From Acidaminococcus sp. (lineage in GTDB: Bacteria > Bacillota > Negativicutes > Acidaminococcales > Acidaminococcaceae), in contig JAKVOM010000001.1 of the NCBI GenBank assembly GCA_022482815.1, positions 806,001-870,000 of the forward strand: a DNA stretch of 64,000 nucleotides, in the 5' to 3' direction. The position numbers and the translations under genes were made by a program. Each line of letters begins with the position of its first letter. Position 1 is the stretch's first letter. Positions 9,646 to 17,494 of the stretch are shown one piece after another. The notes under the pieces were generated by a model. That model ran no database searches. It saw nothing but the letters and a program-made list of their open reading frames with translations, and was not told where the DNA came from.

Positions 9646-10446
9646 ATGCGAAAAATGAAGTACTTCTTTTTATTAATGATTGCGGCAGCGCTTGTAATAG
9701 GCGGCTGCGGCGGTAATACAAAACGGCAGGTCAATATACAGCCGGAAGATTATCCGGGATGGGTACAGGTGAAGGCCGGCGATGATGCTACGTTTGCAGT
9801 GCCGCCGCAGCTGGCGCCTGAGACGGATGAATTTCGTAATAATCTCATGAGGAGTCAGGATACGGATCTTTTTGTGAAGACGATTTTATCTCGTGATGAG
9901 ATGATTGCCAAAGCAAATGGCAGTGCAATGCTCGTTTCGACGGACTTTACCAAGACACCGTGGGAACCGGGAACCCATTATGCCCGCGTGACTTTTCAGA
10001 CGCTTACCAGTCCCATGAAAATGCCCCGTTACGGACAAAATCTGGGGATGGATGAAAAAGCTATCAAGGAATTCGATAAGGCAACACAGGAGGGTGTGCA
10101 ATTTGCCGTAAGCCGCAGTCTTCCGGAAGGATATAAAATTGAATGCCGCAACTGGACACCGATGAAAACACAGATTGTCAATGGTATCGAGCATCTTTAC
10201 GTGACTTATGACGAAGTGATTACGCGTGACGGCCAGCCGGTGATGATACTGAATGTTCGCCGCTGGACATTCCTTAACAGTGACCGGCTCCACGTACTTA
10301 TTGCATATACTAACGCAGCCGATAAGACGTATTGGGAGGATCCGCACCGTAATATTTCTAACCTTGTAAAAACCCTTGTCATTACACCTTCCTGTGTGGA
10401 GGAAGAAGATAGCGGAATCCTGGGTAAGATAAAAAGTTTATTCTGA
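9646..10446 (+). CDS. Putative lipoprotein of unknown function
   Basis: Product of about 266 residues beginning with a lipoprotein signal (MRKMKYFFLLMIAAALVIGG followed by Cys) and a lipobox-like IGGC. Exported and lipid-anchored, probably facing the periplasm. The body is soluble and mixed alpha/beta with no motif I recognise. Start is uncertain: ATG codons at 9634, 9646 and 9655 are in frame and GGAGAGG sits at 9627-9633; 9646 gives the best signal and spacing. TGGTATAAT at 9611-9619 may be an extended -10 promoter. Confidence 0.7.
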   Translation: MRKMKYFFLLMIAAALVIGGCGGNTKRQVNIQPEDYPGWVQVKAGDDATFAVPPQLAPETDEFRNNLMRSQDTDLFVKTILSRDEMIAKANGSAMLVSTDFTKTPWEPGTHYARVTFQTLTSPMKMPRYGQNLGMDEKAIKEFDKATQEGVQFAVSRSLPEGYKIECRNWTPMKTQIVNGIEHLYVTYDEVITRDGQPVMILNVRRWTFLNSDRLHVLIAYTNAADKTYWEDPHRNISNLVKTLVITPSCVEEEDSGILGKIKSLF

Positions 10447-10683
10447 TGAAAAAAGAAGCTGTGAAAAGCGCTTTTGGCTTTTTGGCATATGGCATATAGC
10501 ACAGTAAAGTGGATAGTGGCTAGTGGAGAGTGGTTAGCATTGTAGTGCTGGCAGCTATTTTGGCAGATTCTTGAGATAGAATGCAGCGAGCAGCTAGTAG
10601 AAAATAAAGGCGCTTTTGGTTTATGGCATTTAGCCTCGCCTGCAGCAGTGTGGTGAAGGTTTAGATTCAAATAAATATTATGT
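10447..10683. other. Non-coding stretch with degenerate GTGGNTAGTGG repeats
   Basis: No coding frame. Around 10510-10545 short units of the type GTGGATAGTGGCTAGTGGAG repeat imperfectly, and GGCGCTTTTGG-like and GGCATATGGCATA motifs recur. Looks like a decayed tandem repeat. Confidence 0.35.
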
Positions 10684-10731
10684 AAAACCTGAAATTTAGC
10701 AGATCACCTAAATTTCAGGTTTTATTTTTTA
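10684..10731 (+). terminator. Strong terminator hairpin
   Basis: Perfect 16-base arms AAAACCTGAAATTTAG / CTAAATTTCAGGTTTT, 8-base loop, then T-rich tail. It ends transcription from the lipoprotein region. Confidence 0.88.
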
Positions 10732-10964
10732 TAAGTTCAAAGAAAAATGCCTTGTCATTTTTTTCCACGGGCGGGATGCGGACAGCGGGCTGCGGAAAGC
10801 GTAAAAAAGAGCCGGTTATTTGCAAAACAATGAGTGTCTGTAGAATATTTTCTACTTTTTCACTAGCCCTTTCCTTTTACTTAACTTATAATGGAGACGG
10901 TAAGATTAATGATAAATATCAGCGCTCATACTTTGTCCCACGCGGAAAGGGAGGAGATCTACGT

Positions 10965-11828
10965 ATGAAAAATATTGGATTTATCGGAACCGGCATCATG
11001 GGAAAATCGATGCTTCGTAACCTTAAAAAAGCAGGCTACACGATGCACTGCTATGCTCGTCACCCGGAGAAGGTGGCAGATCTGAAAGCAGAAGGCGTTA
11101 CGGTTCATCCGACCATTGCCGAATGTGTCAAGGCCTGCGATATCATGATTACTATCGTCGGGTTCCCGAAGGATGTGGAAGAGGTATATTTTGGCAAGGG
11201 CGCTATTTTTGAAAGTGCTCATGAGGGAATGTACATCATTGATATGACAACGACGAGTCCGACACTTTCCAAGAAGCTCTATGCTCAAGGGAAAAAGCAG
11301 GGCCTTCATGTGATGGATGCTCCTGTGACCGGCGGTGATACCGGGGCTCGAAACGGGACCCTTTCTATTCTGGTCGGCGGTGATAAGGCTGATTATGAAA
11401 AGATGCTGCCTGTATTCAAAGGGATGGGGACCAATATCAACTACATGGGTGCAGCCGGAAATGGACAGCACGCCAAAATGGCAAATCAGATTATGATTGC
11501 CGGTGCCATGTCAGGTGTTTGTGAAGGCCTGAATTATGCCAAAGCAGAGGGCCTTGACCTTGAAACGCTGCTTAAGGCTGTTTCTACGGGCGCGGCCGGC
11601 AGTGCTCAGCTCAATGCTTTCGGAGCTAAGATGATTCAGGGCGATTTTGCACCGGGATTCTTCCTGAAGCATTTTATTAAGGATATGCGTATTGCTGTGG
11701 AAGAATCCGATGCCGTGGGCCTCAAATTAAACGTTTTGAAGCAGGTGCTTTCGGAATATAAGGAACTGTCCAAGGAAGGGCTGGACAGCGAGGGAACTCA
11801 GGCGCTTTATAAGTATTATCAAAAATGA
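10965..11828 (+). CDS. Beta-hydroxyacid dehydrogenase (GarR / 3-hydroxyisobutyrate dehydrogenase family)
   Basis: NAD(P)-dependent oxidoreductase of 287 residues. Start at 10965, 8 bases after GGAGGAG; the frame is open upstream to 10752 but without family similarity. Rossmann motif GFIGTGIMG (5-13); substrate loop DAPVTGGDTGARNGTL (118-133); catalytic Lys171 in GNGQHAKMANQ. This layout is typical of tartronate-semialdehyde reductase (GarR/GlxR) and 3-hydroxyisobutyrate dehydrogenase; the two cannot be told apart here and no glycerate or valine pathway genes are adjacent. Confidence 0.88.
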   Translation: MKNIGFIGTGIMGKSMLRNLKKAGYTMHCYARHPEKVADLKAEGVTVHPTIAECVKACDIMITIVGFPKDVEEVYFGKGAIFESAHEGMYIIDMTTTSPTLSKKLYAQGKKQGLHVMDAPVTGGDTGARNGTLSILVGGDKADYEKMLPVFKGMGTNINYMGAAGNGQHAKMANQIMIAGAMSGVCEGLNYAKAEGLDLETLLKAVSTGAAGSAQLNAFGAKMIQGDFAPGFFLKHFIKDMRIAVEESDAVGLKLNVLKQVLSEYKELSKEGLDSEGTQALYKYYQK

Positions 11829-11889
11829 TTTTTAAATGAATCCAGGGGCCGTGAAGAAATGAAGTTTTATTTGGGTATTTAAATTTTCC

Positions 11890-12003
11890 TGTGGTCGGCC
11901 CTCCAAACCGACTGTGGTGTACCCTTTATCAAAATTGTGGTTTGCTTTAAATATTTTTGTGGTGGGTGCTTTCCAAAAATTGTGGTTTTGACACCATTTA
12001 AAG
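11890..12003 (+). repeat. Left array of ~23-bp iterons
   Basis: TGTGGT begins at 11890, 11913, 11936, 11958 and 11981: spacing 23, 23, 22, 23. Units also share a CTTT(A)AA core about 10 bases further on, for example TGTGGTTTGCTTTAAATATT. Confidence 0.75.
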
Positions 12004-12010
12004 CAAATTC

Positions 12011-12056
12011 AAAGCCGGACTCAAAGCAGCATATGCTGCTTTGAGTCCGGCTTTTT
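12011..12056 (+). terminator. Perfect 22-base-arm hairpin / terminator
   Basis: AAAGCCGGACTCAAAGCAGC-AT and its exact complement form one uninterrupted palindrome (12011-12054) followed by T residues. It could end transcription from the dehydrogenase gene and sits within the iteron structure. Confidence 0.8.
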
Positions 12057-12378
12057 ACCCATTATAATGGAAATGTCCTCCTTATTGAAACAATACAAAA
12101 TTCTGTTTCTTGCTTTTGTAAAATCGCGAGTATTAATCAGTGTCTCAGACACTGAAAGCATCAAATACAGATCAACTAGAACAACGACATTATCGAGGGT
12201 AACAGTGATAAGCTTCTGAATCTAAGTTGTTTTTACGTTAAAAATTTTGAAATAAACTGCTCTAACGACATTTGTTTTACCTCCTAATTAGAAATAGAAG
12301 TTCAAGCGCTTCTATTTTAATGGAAGAGGTTTCTTTATATTTTCAGACTAATTTTCCCGCCTGCCTTTAAAACGCAAA

Positions 12379-12486
12379 ACCACAGCTTCGTTAAAGGTAT
12401 GACCACAGGATAATTTAAAGCAAACCACAGAAATGCTATAGGTCAGTACCGACCACAATTTTGTTTAAAGGGGTGACCACACCACA
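12379..12486 (-). repeat. Right array of ~23-bp iterons, opposite orientation
   Basis: ACCACA (complement of TGTGGT) begins at 12379, 12402, 12424, 12452, 12476 and 12481: spacing 23, 22, 28, 24, 5. Read on the minus strand the units match the left array, for example TGTGGTTTGCTTTAAATTAT. Confidence 0.72.
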
Positions 12487-12678
12487 GTTTATCTTAGACT
12501 CCTTTTTATTTCTTCACGGCCCCTTTTCGCTTTTCGCCGTCTGCAACCAGCGACTATTTGTTGGTAAATACATATGTCCTTCTTGTATAAACAACAAGTA
12601 ACTATTCATAAAGCAATGTAAGATTAAGTAAATATTTTCAATATAAAAATAACATTCTGAAAAATCTACCGTTTTTTA

Positions 12679-12707
12679 TTGAAGTTGTTAGGTGAATTAT
12701 ATATAAT
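12679..12707 (+). promoter_or_regulatory. Strong promoter in front of a candidate small RNA
   Basis: TTGAAG (12679-12684), exactly 17 bases, TATAAT (12702-12707). No protein gene follows on this strand. Confidence 0.65.
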
Positions 12708-12713
12708 AAAGGG

Positions 12714-12815
12714 AGGCTCATAATGGTGTGCGCTATTTGAAAAGCTGCGCTCCATTATGCTGTCATATTTGTATCCTGCAAAAAGAAAGATGAGTCATAA
12801 CGGCAGTTTTTTTGT
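12714..12815 (+). ncRNA. Candidate orphan small RNA
   Basis: Transcript predicted from the promoter at 12679. It opens with GGGAGG, then a hairpin CATAATGGTGTGCGC (about 12719-12733) / GCGCTCCATTATG (about 12748-12760), then a second region ending CGGCAG followed by seven T residues (12807-12813). A five-codon frame follows GGGAGG but no real gene. Family unknown to me; a riboswitch is unlikely since no gene lies downstream in this direction. Confidence 0.4.
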
Positions 12816-13080
12816 TTTGTTTGACTCAAGAAAACTTAAGGAATTGTTTTTAACGAGTGATTGAGTTGCTGAAAAACAGTACTAAAAAATGTACATAAAA
12901 CAAGACTTAACTCTGTCTGCAGCAGTGAATTGCCATATTTTTACGAAATCTTTACAAATTGACTGCATCCATGTATGGTCTTAATACTTGCATTCCACTT
13001 TATGTGGGTTTTAACCTGGATTTTCCGGCTGCAAACGCGTTCCGGACAAGATGGCCCGAGTTGCCATTATTGATGTCAGC

Positions 13081-13170
13081 GTTCTTGGGAACAGGTCAAC
13101 TGTTTTTTAGCGCTTTCACGGTATTTGGAAACATATCAACGATTTTATAGTTCTCGGGAACAGATCAACT
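13081..13170. repeat. Three 21-bp iterons at the left edge of the metal block
   Basis: GTTCTTGGGAACAGGTCAACT (13081), GTATTTGGAAACATATCAACG (13121) and GTTCTCGGGAACAGATCAACT (13150), stated here as positions with the shared core GGGAACAGRTCAAC. They resemble the repeated ends of IS21-family elements and abut the start of the AT-rich metal-resistance block; no transposase gene is present. The remaining sequence 12820-13080 holds no gene I can support. Confidence 0.5.
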
Positions 13171-13174
13171 CAAA

Positions 13175-13654
<480 letters not shown>

Positions 13655-13716
13655 TATATATCCTCCTCGTCTTTGCTTCGCATTAAAAGAAGATGCACAC
13701 TGCCTGCTATCAAAAT

Positions 13717-13752
13717 TCGCCGATTAAGATGAATTCTACTCCCAATCGGCGA
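13717..13752 (-). terminator. Hairpin between ATPase and CopZ-like gene
   Basis: Arms TCGCCGATT (13717-13725) / AATCGGCGA (13744-13752). On the minus strand a weak T tract follows. A similar hairpin, with related loop sequence, occurs at 17270-17306. Confidence 0.5.
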
Positions 13753-13776
13753 TAAAAAAACTATATTTTCGTAATA

Positions 13777-15621
13777 CTACAGATTTTTAACATTCAAGGC
13801 TCTAAAAGCATTTAATACTGCAATGATAGTTACACCTACATCTGCAAATATAGCTGCCCACATAGTAGTTATTCCAAAAGCACTCAAAATAAGAACAATT
13901 ATTTTTATTCCAATAGCAAATACTATGTTTTGATTTGCAATTTTTAATGTCTTTTTAGAAATCTTCATTGCAGTAGCAATTTTCGATGGCTCATCAGTCA
14001 TAATTACAATATCAGCAGCTTCAATGGCTGCATCAGAACCTAAACCACCCATTGCTATTCCAATATCTGCACGAGCTAATACAGGTGCATCATTGATTCC
14101 GTCACCGACAAAGGCGAGTTTACCTTTTGTGGATTTTTGTGAAAATAATTCTTCTAGTTTTTCAACTTTGTCTGCTGGCAATAGTTCTGCATAAACCTTA
14201 TCAAGACCAAGCTCTTTAGCAACTTTTGAACCAACACTTTTATTATCACCTGTCAACATAACTGTTTGCTTAATATTAGCTGCCTTAAGTTCCTTGATTG
14301 CTTGTGCTGAATCTTCCTTTACCTCATCGGCAATTACAATGTAACCTATATATTTATTATTAACAGCAACATGTACAGCAGTACCGATCAGCTCTCCCTT
14401 GAAATAAGGGATATCCATCATTTTCATAAGTTTGATATTTCCTGCCATAACCTTTTTGCCATCTACTGTTGCAATAACACCATGACCTGATATCTCTTCT
14501 ACATCTGAAATACGTCCATTGTCTATTTCTTTGCCATATGCACGTTTCAGTGAAAGTGAAATCGGATGATTGGAATAGCTCTCCACATATGCAGTTAATT
14601 CAAGTAGCTCTTCTTTGGAAACTCCTTCTGGATGAATTTCCTGTACATTAAATACACCTTTCGTTAGTGTACCTGTTTTATCAAAAACAACAATCTCTGT
14701 TTGAGCCAATGCTTCAAGGTAGTTACTACCTTTAACTAAAATACCTTTTTTTGAGGCTCCACCTATTCCACCGAAGAAACTCAAAGGAATTGAAATAACT
14801 AAAGCACACGGACAGGATACCACAAGGAATGCTAGTGCTCTATATATCCAATCACTAAAAGTCGCCCCGTCTATAACAAGAGGCGGTATAATAGCTAGAA
14901 AAACTGCAATTATAACCACAACTGGTGTATAATATCTCGCAAACTTAGTAATAAATTGTTCTGAATTGGATTTTTTACTACTTGCATTTTCAACTAAATC
15001 AAGAATTTTGCTTACAGTAGATTCTCCAAATTCCTTGGTAACCTCTGCTGTAATAACTCCATTAATATTGATGCAACCACTCAGGATATCACTTCCTACT
15101 TCTACTTCACGAGGAACAGATTCACCAGTAAGTGCCGATGTGTCAATCATTGAACTTCCCTCTATTACCTTGCCATCAAGAGGAATTTTTTCTCCTGCTT
15201 TAATTACAATAATATCTCCAATTTGTACTTCATCTGGGTCAACTTTGACAAGTTCATCGCCTTTTTTAACATTTGCATAATCTGGTCGAATATCCATAAG
15301 GCTTGCAATTGACTTTCTCGACTTGCCAACTGCATAGCTTTGAAACAGTTCTCCAACTTGATAAAACAGCATAACTGCAACACCTTCAGGATACTCACCA
15401 ATAAAAAATGCACCAATTGTTGCAATACTCATTAAAAAGTTTTCATCGAAAACTTGACCTTTAAAAATATTTTTTACAGCTCTTTTTACAACATCTCCAC
15501 CTACAATAATGTAACTTATTATAAAGAGAGCAATCTGTAACCATTCATTATTTAAATTAAGCAATACTGCTGTAGCTAACAAGGCTGCACCAATAATTAT
15601 TCGCCATAGTCGTTTTGTCAT
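13777..15621 (-). CDS. cadA: Cd2+/Zn2+/Pb2+-exporting P1B-type ATPase
   Basis: Inner-membrane efflux pump of 614 residues. Motifs: TGES (164-167), transmembrane metal site CPC (270-272), phosphorylated Asp314 in DKTGTLT, HP in the SYSNHPIS segment, TGDN and GDGINDAPV. The last helices carry the conserved Lys and Asp (IGIKIIV, FADVGVT) of the divalent CadA/ZntA branch and not the copper branch. No N-terminal HMA domain: that domain is encoded as a separate gene 15 bases upstream. AAAGGAGG precedes the start. AT-rich and clostridial in style, unlike the flanking host genes. Confidence 0.93.
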   Translation of the reverse strand: MTKRLWRIIIGAALLATAVLLNLNNEWLQIALFIISYIIVGGDVVKRAVKNIFKGQVFDENFLMSIATIGAFFIGEYPEGVAVMLFYQVGELFQSYAVGKSRKSIASLMDIRPDYANVKKGDELVKVDPDEVQIGDIIVIKAGEKIPLDGKVIEGSSMIDTSALTGESVPREVEVGSDILSGCININGVITAEVTKEFGESTVSKILDLVENASSKKSNSEQFITKFARYYTPVVVIIAVFLAIIPPLVIDGATFSDWIYRALAFLVVSCPCALVISIPLSFFGGIGGASKKGILVKGSNYLEALAQTEIVVFDKTGTLTKGVFNVQEIHPEGVSKEELLELTAYVESYSNHPISLSLKRAYGKEIDNGRISDVEEISGHGVIATVDGKKVMAGNIKLMKMMDIPYFKGELIGTAVHVAVNNKYIGYIVIADEVKEDSAQAIKELKAANIKQTVMLTGDNKSVGSKVAKELGLDKVYAELLPADKVEKLEELFSQKSTKGKLAFVGDGINDAPVLARADIGIAMGGLGSDAAIEAADIVIMTDEPSKIATAMKISKKTLKIANQNIVFAIGIKIIVLILSAFGITTMWAAIFADVGVTIIAVLNAFRALNVKNL

Positions 15622-15636
15622 ACTAAATAGCCTCCT

Positions 15637-15858
15637 TTAAGCCTTTTTCATAGTTGTATCGGGTTCAATTTTTTTAACTATTTTTTCGGCCTCTGCTATT
15701 ATTGTTGGCATTTTTTCATCCTCACCATCAATAACGAGTTTTGTGGTCATAAAGTTAACAGTAGCTTCTTTCACTCCATCAAGCTCATTAATAGCCTTTT
15801 CCATTTTTGCCGCGCAATTTGCACAATCTAAACCTTCAAGTATAAATTTCTTTTTCAT
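15637..15858 (-). CDS. Stand-alone HMA heavy-metal-associated protein
   Basis: Metallochaperone-like protein of 73 residues, ferredoxin-like fold, with the metal site GLDCANCAAKME near the N-terminus. It most likely delivers metal to the downstream ATPase, which lacks its own HMA domain. TAGGAGG lies 8 bases before the ATG and only 15 bases separate it from the ATPase gene, so the two are co-transcribed. Confidence 0.9.
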   Translation of the reverse strand: MKKKFILEGLDCANCAAKMEKAINELDGVKEATVNFMTTKLVIDGEDEKMPTIIAEAEKIVKKIEPDTTMKKA

Positions 15859-16003
15859 TATTAAATCCTCCTAAATATTATTTGTAATTTTATTTTGAAT
15901 ACTACAAGTCTTTTTCAAATTTTCTTAAAGCATTGCTCATTTGAAATGAAGACTTAAATATCTGCCCAAATATCTTCAAAAAATATTCTATTCTACCGCA
16001 TTA

Positions 16004-16121
16004 CTACTTCTCGTTGATATGAATTAGACCTTGGTCAAATATTTCTCTTACATGATCGTCAACTAATGAATAATAATTCTTCGGCCTTTTGTTTTAATTC
16101 CTGAATTAATTTATCGTTCAT
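16004..16121 (-). pseudogene. Remnant of a second ArsR/CadC-type repressor fused to another gene start
   Basis: Reading leftwards, an ATG with a GAGGTGG site starts MNDKLIQELKQKAEELL, which stops within a few codons. In another frame the same stretch encodes YSLVDDHVREIFDQGLIHI, almost the same as the tail of the intact repressor at 16624-16998 (YSLEDEHVKQIFDQGLIHI). So a deletion joined the start of one gene to the end of a repressor gene. The gap 15859-16003 holds nothing else. Confidence 0.75.
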
Positions 16122-16175
16122 AAAAATCCACCTCACTCTTAATAATAACTCTCATATAAATTTCATAGTTATATT

Positions 16176-16610
16176 TTACTCTTCATCGCAGCATGTCGTT
16201 GGCTTTGTAAGGCATGTACCACCACAAGCACAAGGTTTTGGCACTAATCTCACTTTTGATGGTGCCTTTCCGCGTCTTTCCCATTCGCTGCTTACTTCTT
16301 TATTAAACTCTTCATATGGTTTAAGGGGAAGACAAGTTTTACAAGCAAGGCAGGAATGCTTGCCCTGATACCCAGCATCTAACCATTGTTCAATATCTTT
16401 AAATATGGGCTCACCTTTATCAACCCCTATTTCAGTAAGATCTCCCTGTACCGCTTCTAACACATTTAAAAAGCATTCACATTTTTTACACTTTTCTATT
16501 TGTTGAACCCCGCTAAGTTTTTTTTGAATTTTATTAATTACATTGTTGTGTTCTTCCATTTTATCTCGCCCCTTTACTAAACCTTCTAAAATTACTTCCT
16601 TCTTTAACAT
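16176..16610 (-). CDS. Cys-rich protein of the metal operon, unknown function
   Basis: Product of 144 residues with CKKCEC, CLACKTC, CACGGTC and CC motifs, suggesting metal or Fe-S binding in the cytoplasm. Two starts are possible: 16610 (AAAGGAGGG, spacing 7) and 16559 (AAAGGGG upstream, 127 residues). The extra N-terminus MLKKEVILEGL looks like the beginning of an HMA protein (compare MKKKFILEGL at 15858), so the longer form may be a recombination product. It lies between repressor and pump genes. No known function assigned. Confidence 0.65.
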   Translation of the reverse strand: MLKKEVILEGLVKGRDKMEEHNNVINKIQKKLSGVQQIEKCKKCECFLNVLEAVQGDLTEIGVDKGEPIFKDIEQWLDAGYQGKHSCLACKTCLPLKPYEEFNKEVSSEWERRGKAPSKVRLVPKPCACGGTCLTKPTTCCDEE

Positions 16611-16623
16611 TACTGACCCTCCT

Positions 16624-16998
16624 TTACTTACTTTCTTCTGAAATATGAATTAATCCCTGGTCAAATATTTGCTTTACATGTTCATCTTCAAGAGAGTAGA
16701 ATACAATCTTTCCTTCTCTTCTGCTCTTTACTAGTTCAGCCTGCTTTAAGACTCTTAGCTGATGTGAAATTGCTGATTGGGTCATATTTAATAAGAATGC
16801 AATATCGCAAACGCACATCTCTGATTCATCTAATGCCCAGAGTATCTTAATTCTTGTTGAATCTCCAAAAACTTTAAATAGTTCTGCTAGATCATATAGA
16901 GTTTCTTCTTGAGGCATTTTTTCTCGCACTTTATTTACAATTTCCTCATGTATTACATCACAGTCGCATCTTTCAATTGGTTGAATTTTTTTTGCCAT
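16624..16998 (-). CDS. cadC: CadC/SmtB-type metal-sensing repressor (ArsR family)
   Basis: Winged-helix repressor of 124 residues that leaves DNA when Cd, Pb or Zn binds. Both metal sites of the family are visible: alpha3N cysteines (Cys11, Cys13 in CDCD; Cys62 and Cys64 in CVCD) and the alpha5 zinc site Asp105-x-His107 ... His118-x-x-Glu121. Recognition helix TQSAISHQLRVLK (73-85). Nearly ideal AAGGAGGTGAT upstream. First gene of the operon, so it autoregulates it, with a candidate operator at 17018-17038. Confidence 0.92.
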   Translation of the reverse strand: MAKKIQPIERCDCDVIHEEIVNKVREKMPQEETLYDLAELFKVFGDSTRIKILWALDESEMCVCDIAFLLNMTQSAISHQLRVLKQAELVKSRREGKIVFYSLEDEHVKQIFDQGLIHISEESK

Positions 16999-17017
16999 AT
17001 TTATATCACCTCCTTAT

Positions 17018-17038
17018 CATTCAATTGAACACTTGAAT
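17018..17038 (-). promoter_or_regulatory. Candidate CadC operator
   Basis: Imperfect dyad containing ATTCAA and TTGAAT around TTGAACAC, between the -10 box and the repressor start. TTCAAGTGT recurs on the other strand at 17103-17111, upstream of the -35 box, so two repressor sites may bracket the promoter. Confidence 0.55.
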
Positions 17039-17052
17039 AAGCTTTCATATAT

Positions 17053-17082
17053 ATTATAAAACCTCAATTCTCCGTTTGTCAA
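17053..17082 (-). promoter_or_regulatory. Promoter of the metal-efflux operon
   Basis: Minus strand TTGACA (17077-17082), 18 bases, TATAAT (17053-17058): a consensus sigma-A promoter bracketed by the candidate operators. Confidence 0.8.
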
Positions 17083-17141
17083 TAAAAACATATAAGTAAT
17101 TGTTCAAGTGTGTTTATCTTTTAGCTTTACGGTCAAGACCG

Positions 17142-17226
17142 CCACCTCTAAGCGCAGCGTAGGTGGGTTTTAATCAGGTGGAGTAGACTCTCCATCTGAT
17201 TCCCCGATGTTTCAGCTTGCTGAAAC
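17142..17226 (+). ncRNA. Cluster of three adjacent stem-loops (possible IS200/IS605 right-end remnant)
   Basis: Hairpins CCACCT/AGGTGG (17142-17166), ATCAGGTGGAG/CTCCATCTGAT (17173-17200) and GTTTCAGC/GCTGAAAC (17209-17226). Tightly packed hairpins of this sort occur at the right ends of IS605-type elements, where they form a guide RNA for TnpB. No tnpB or tnpA gene is present, so this would be a relic. The function is my inference. Confidence 0.35.
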
Positions 17227-17269
17227 GAGTTCACTTATTAGATTATCCCCAAGTATAAATAGAAAAGAA

Positions 17270-17306
17270 CCGCCCATCAAGAAGTATTTCTCCTCAATCG
17301 GCGGTC
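17270..17306 (-). terminator. Terminator-like hairpin after the DUF262 remnant
   Basis: Arms CCGCCCAT / AATCGGCGG, with a loop resembling that of the hairpin at 13717-13752. On the minus strand the sequence GGCGGTTCTTTTC follows. Confidence 0.55.
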
Positions 17307-17315
17307 AAATTCGTT

Positions 17316-17492
17316 TTATTTTTCTATATCAATTTCTACACCAGATTTAAATTCAATGGAGTCCCACAGTTTTTCAATCTGTTCCATACTCCATACATAC
17401 TGTCTTTGGAATGCTGGCATAACATATTTTCCGTCTTTGATATGCTCAAGAGCCTCATAAATCGTAATGCTGTTATCAATTAAAACGCTCAT
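17316..17492 (-). pseudogene. N-terminal remnant of a DUF262 (GmrS-like) protein
   Basis: A 58-residue frame with the DUF262 opening: YVMPAFQRQYVWSMEQIEKL, then DSIEF. Full DUF262 proteins, the NTPase half of GmrSD type IV restriction systems, are several hundred residues long; here only the start survives and ends in unrelated residues. The ATG is 2 bases after the stop of the upstream gene, whose end supplies GAGGAGG, so translation would be coupled. It may still be made as a short peptide. Confidence 0.65.
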
Positions 17493-17494
17493 CG

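Larger units (their letters stand above)
11847..12523. mobile_element. Inverted iteron structure, possible non-autonomous transposon
   Basis: Outer inverted repeat GGGGCCGTGAAGAAAT (11847-11862) / ATTTCTTCACGGCCCC (12508-12523). Inside it lie two arrays of TGTGGT units facing each other, with a core of about 390 bases that contains no gene. Multiple inward iterons at both ends resemble the ends of Tn7-like or Tn552/Tn402-like transposons, which use TGT...ACA termini and several transposase-binding repeats. No target-site duplication was found, so this identity is tentative. Confidence 0.45.

Noticed and set aside
11890..12486. 23-bp periodic repeats taken as a CRISPR array
   Set aside because: Only TGTGGT and a weak second block are conserved, there are no unique spacers between full repeats, and the two arrays face each other; no cas genes.
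12959..13150. 63-codon frame on the plus strand
   Set aside because: No ribosome site; it spans the 21-bp iterons and shows no protein-like features.
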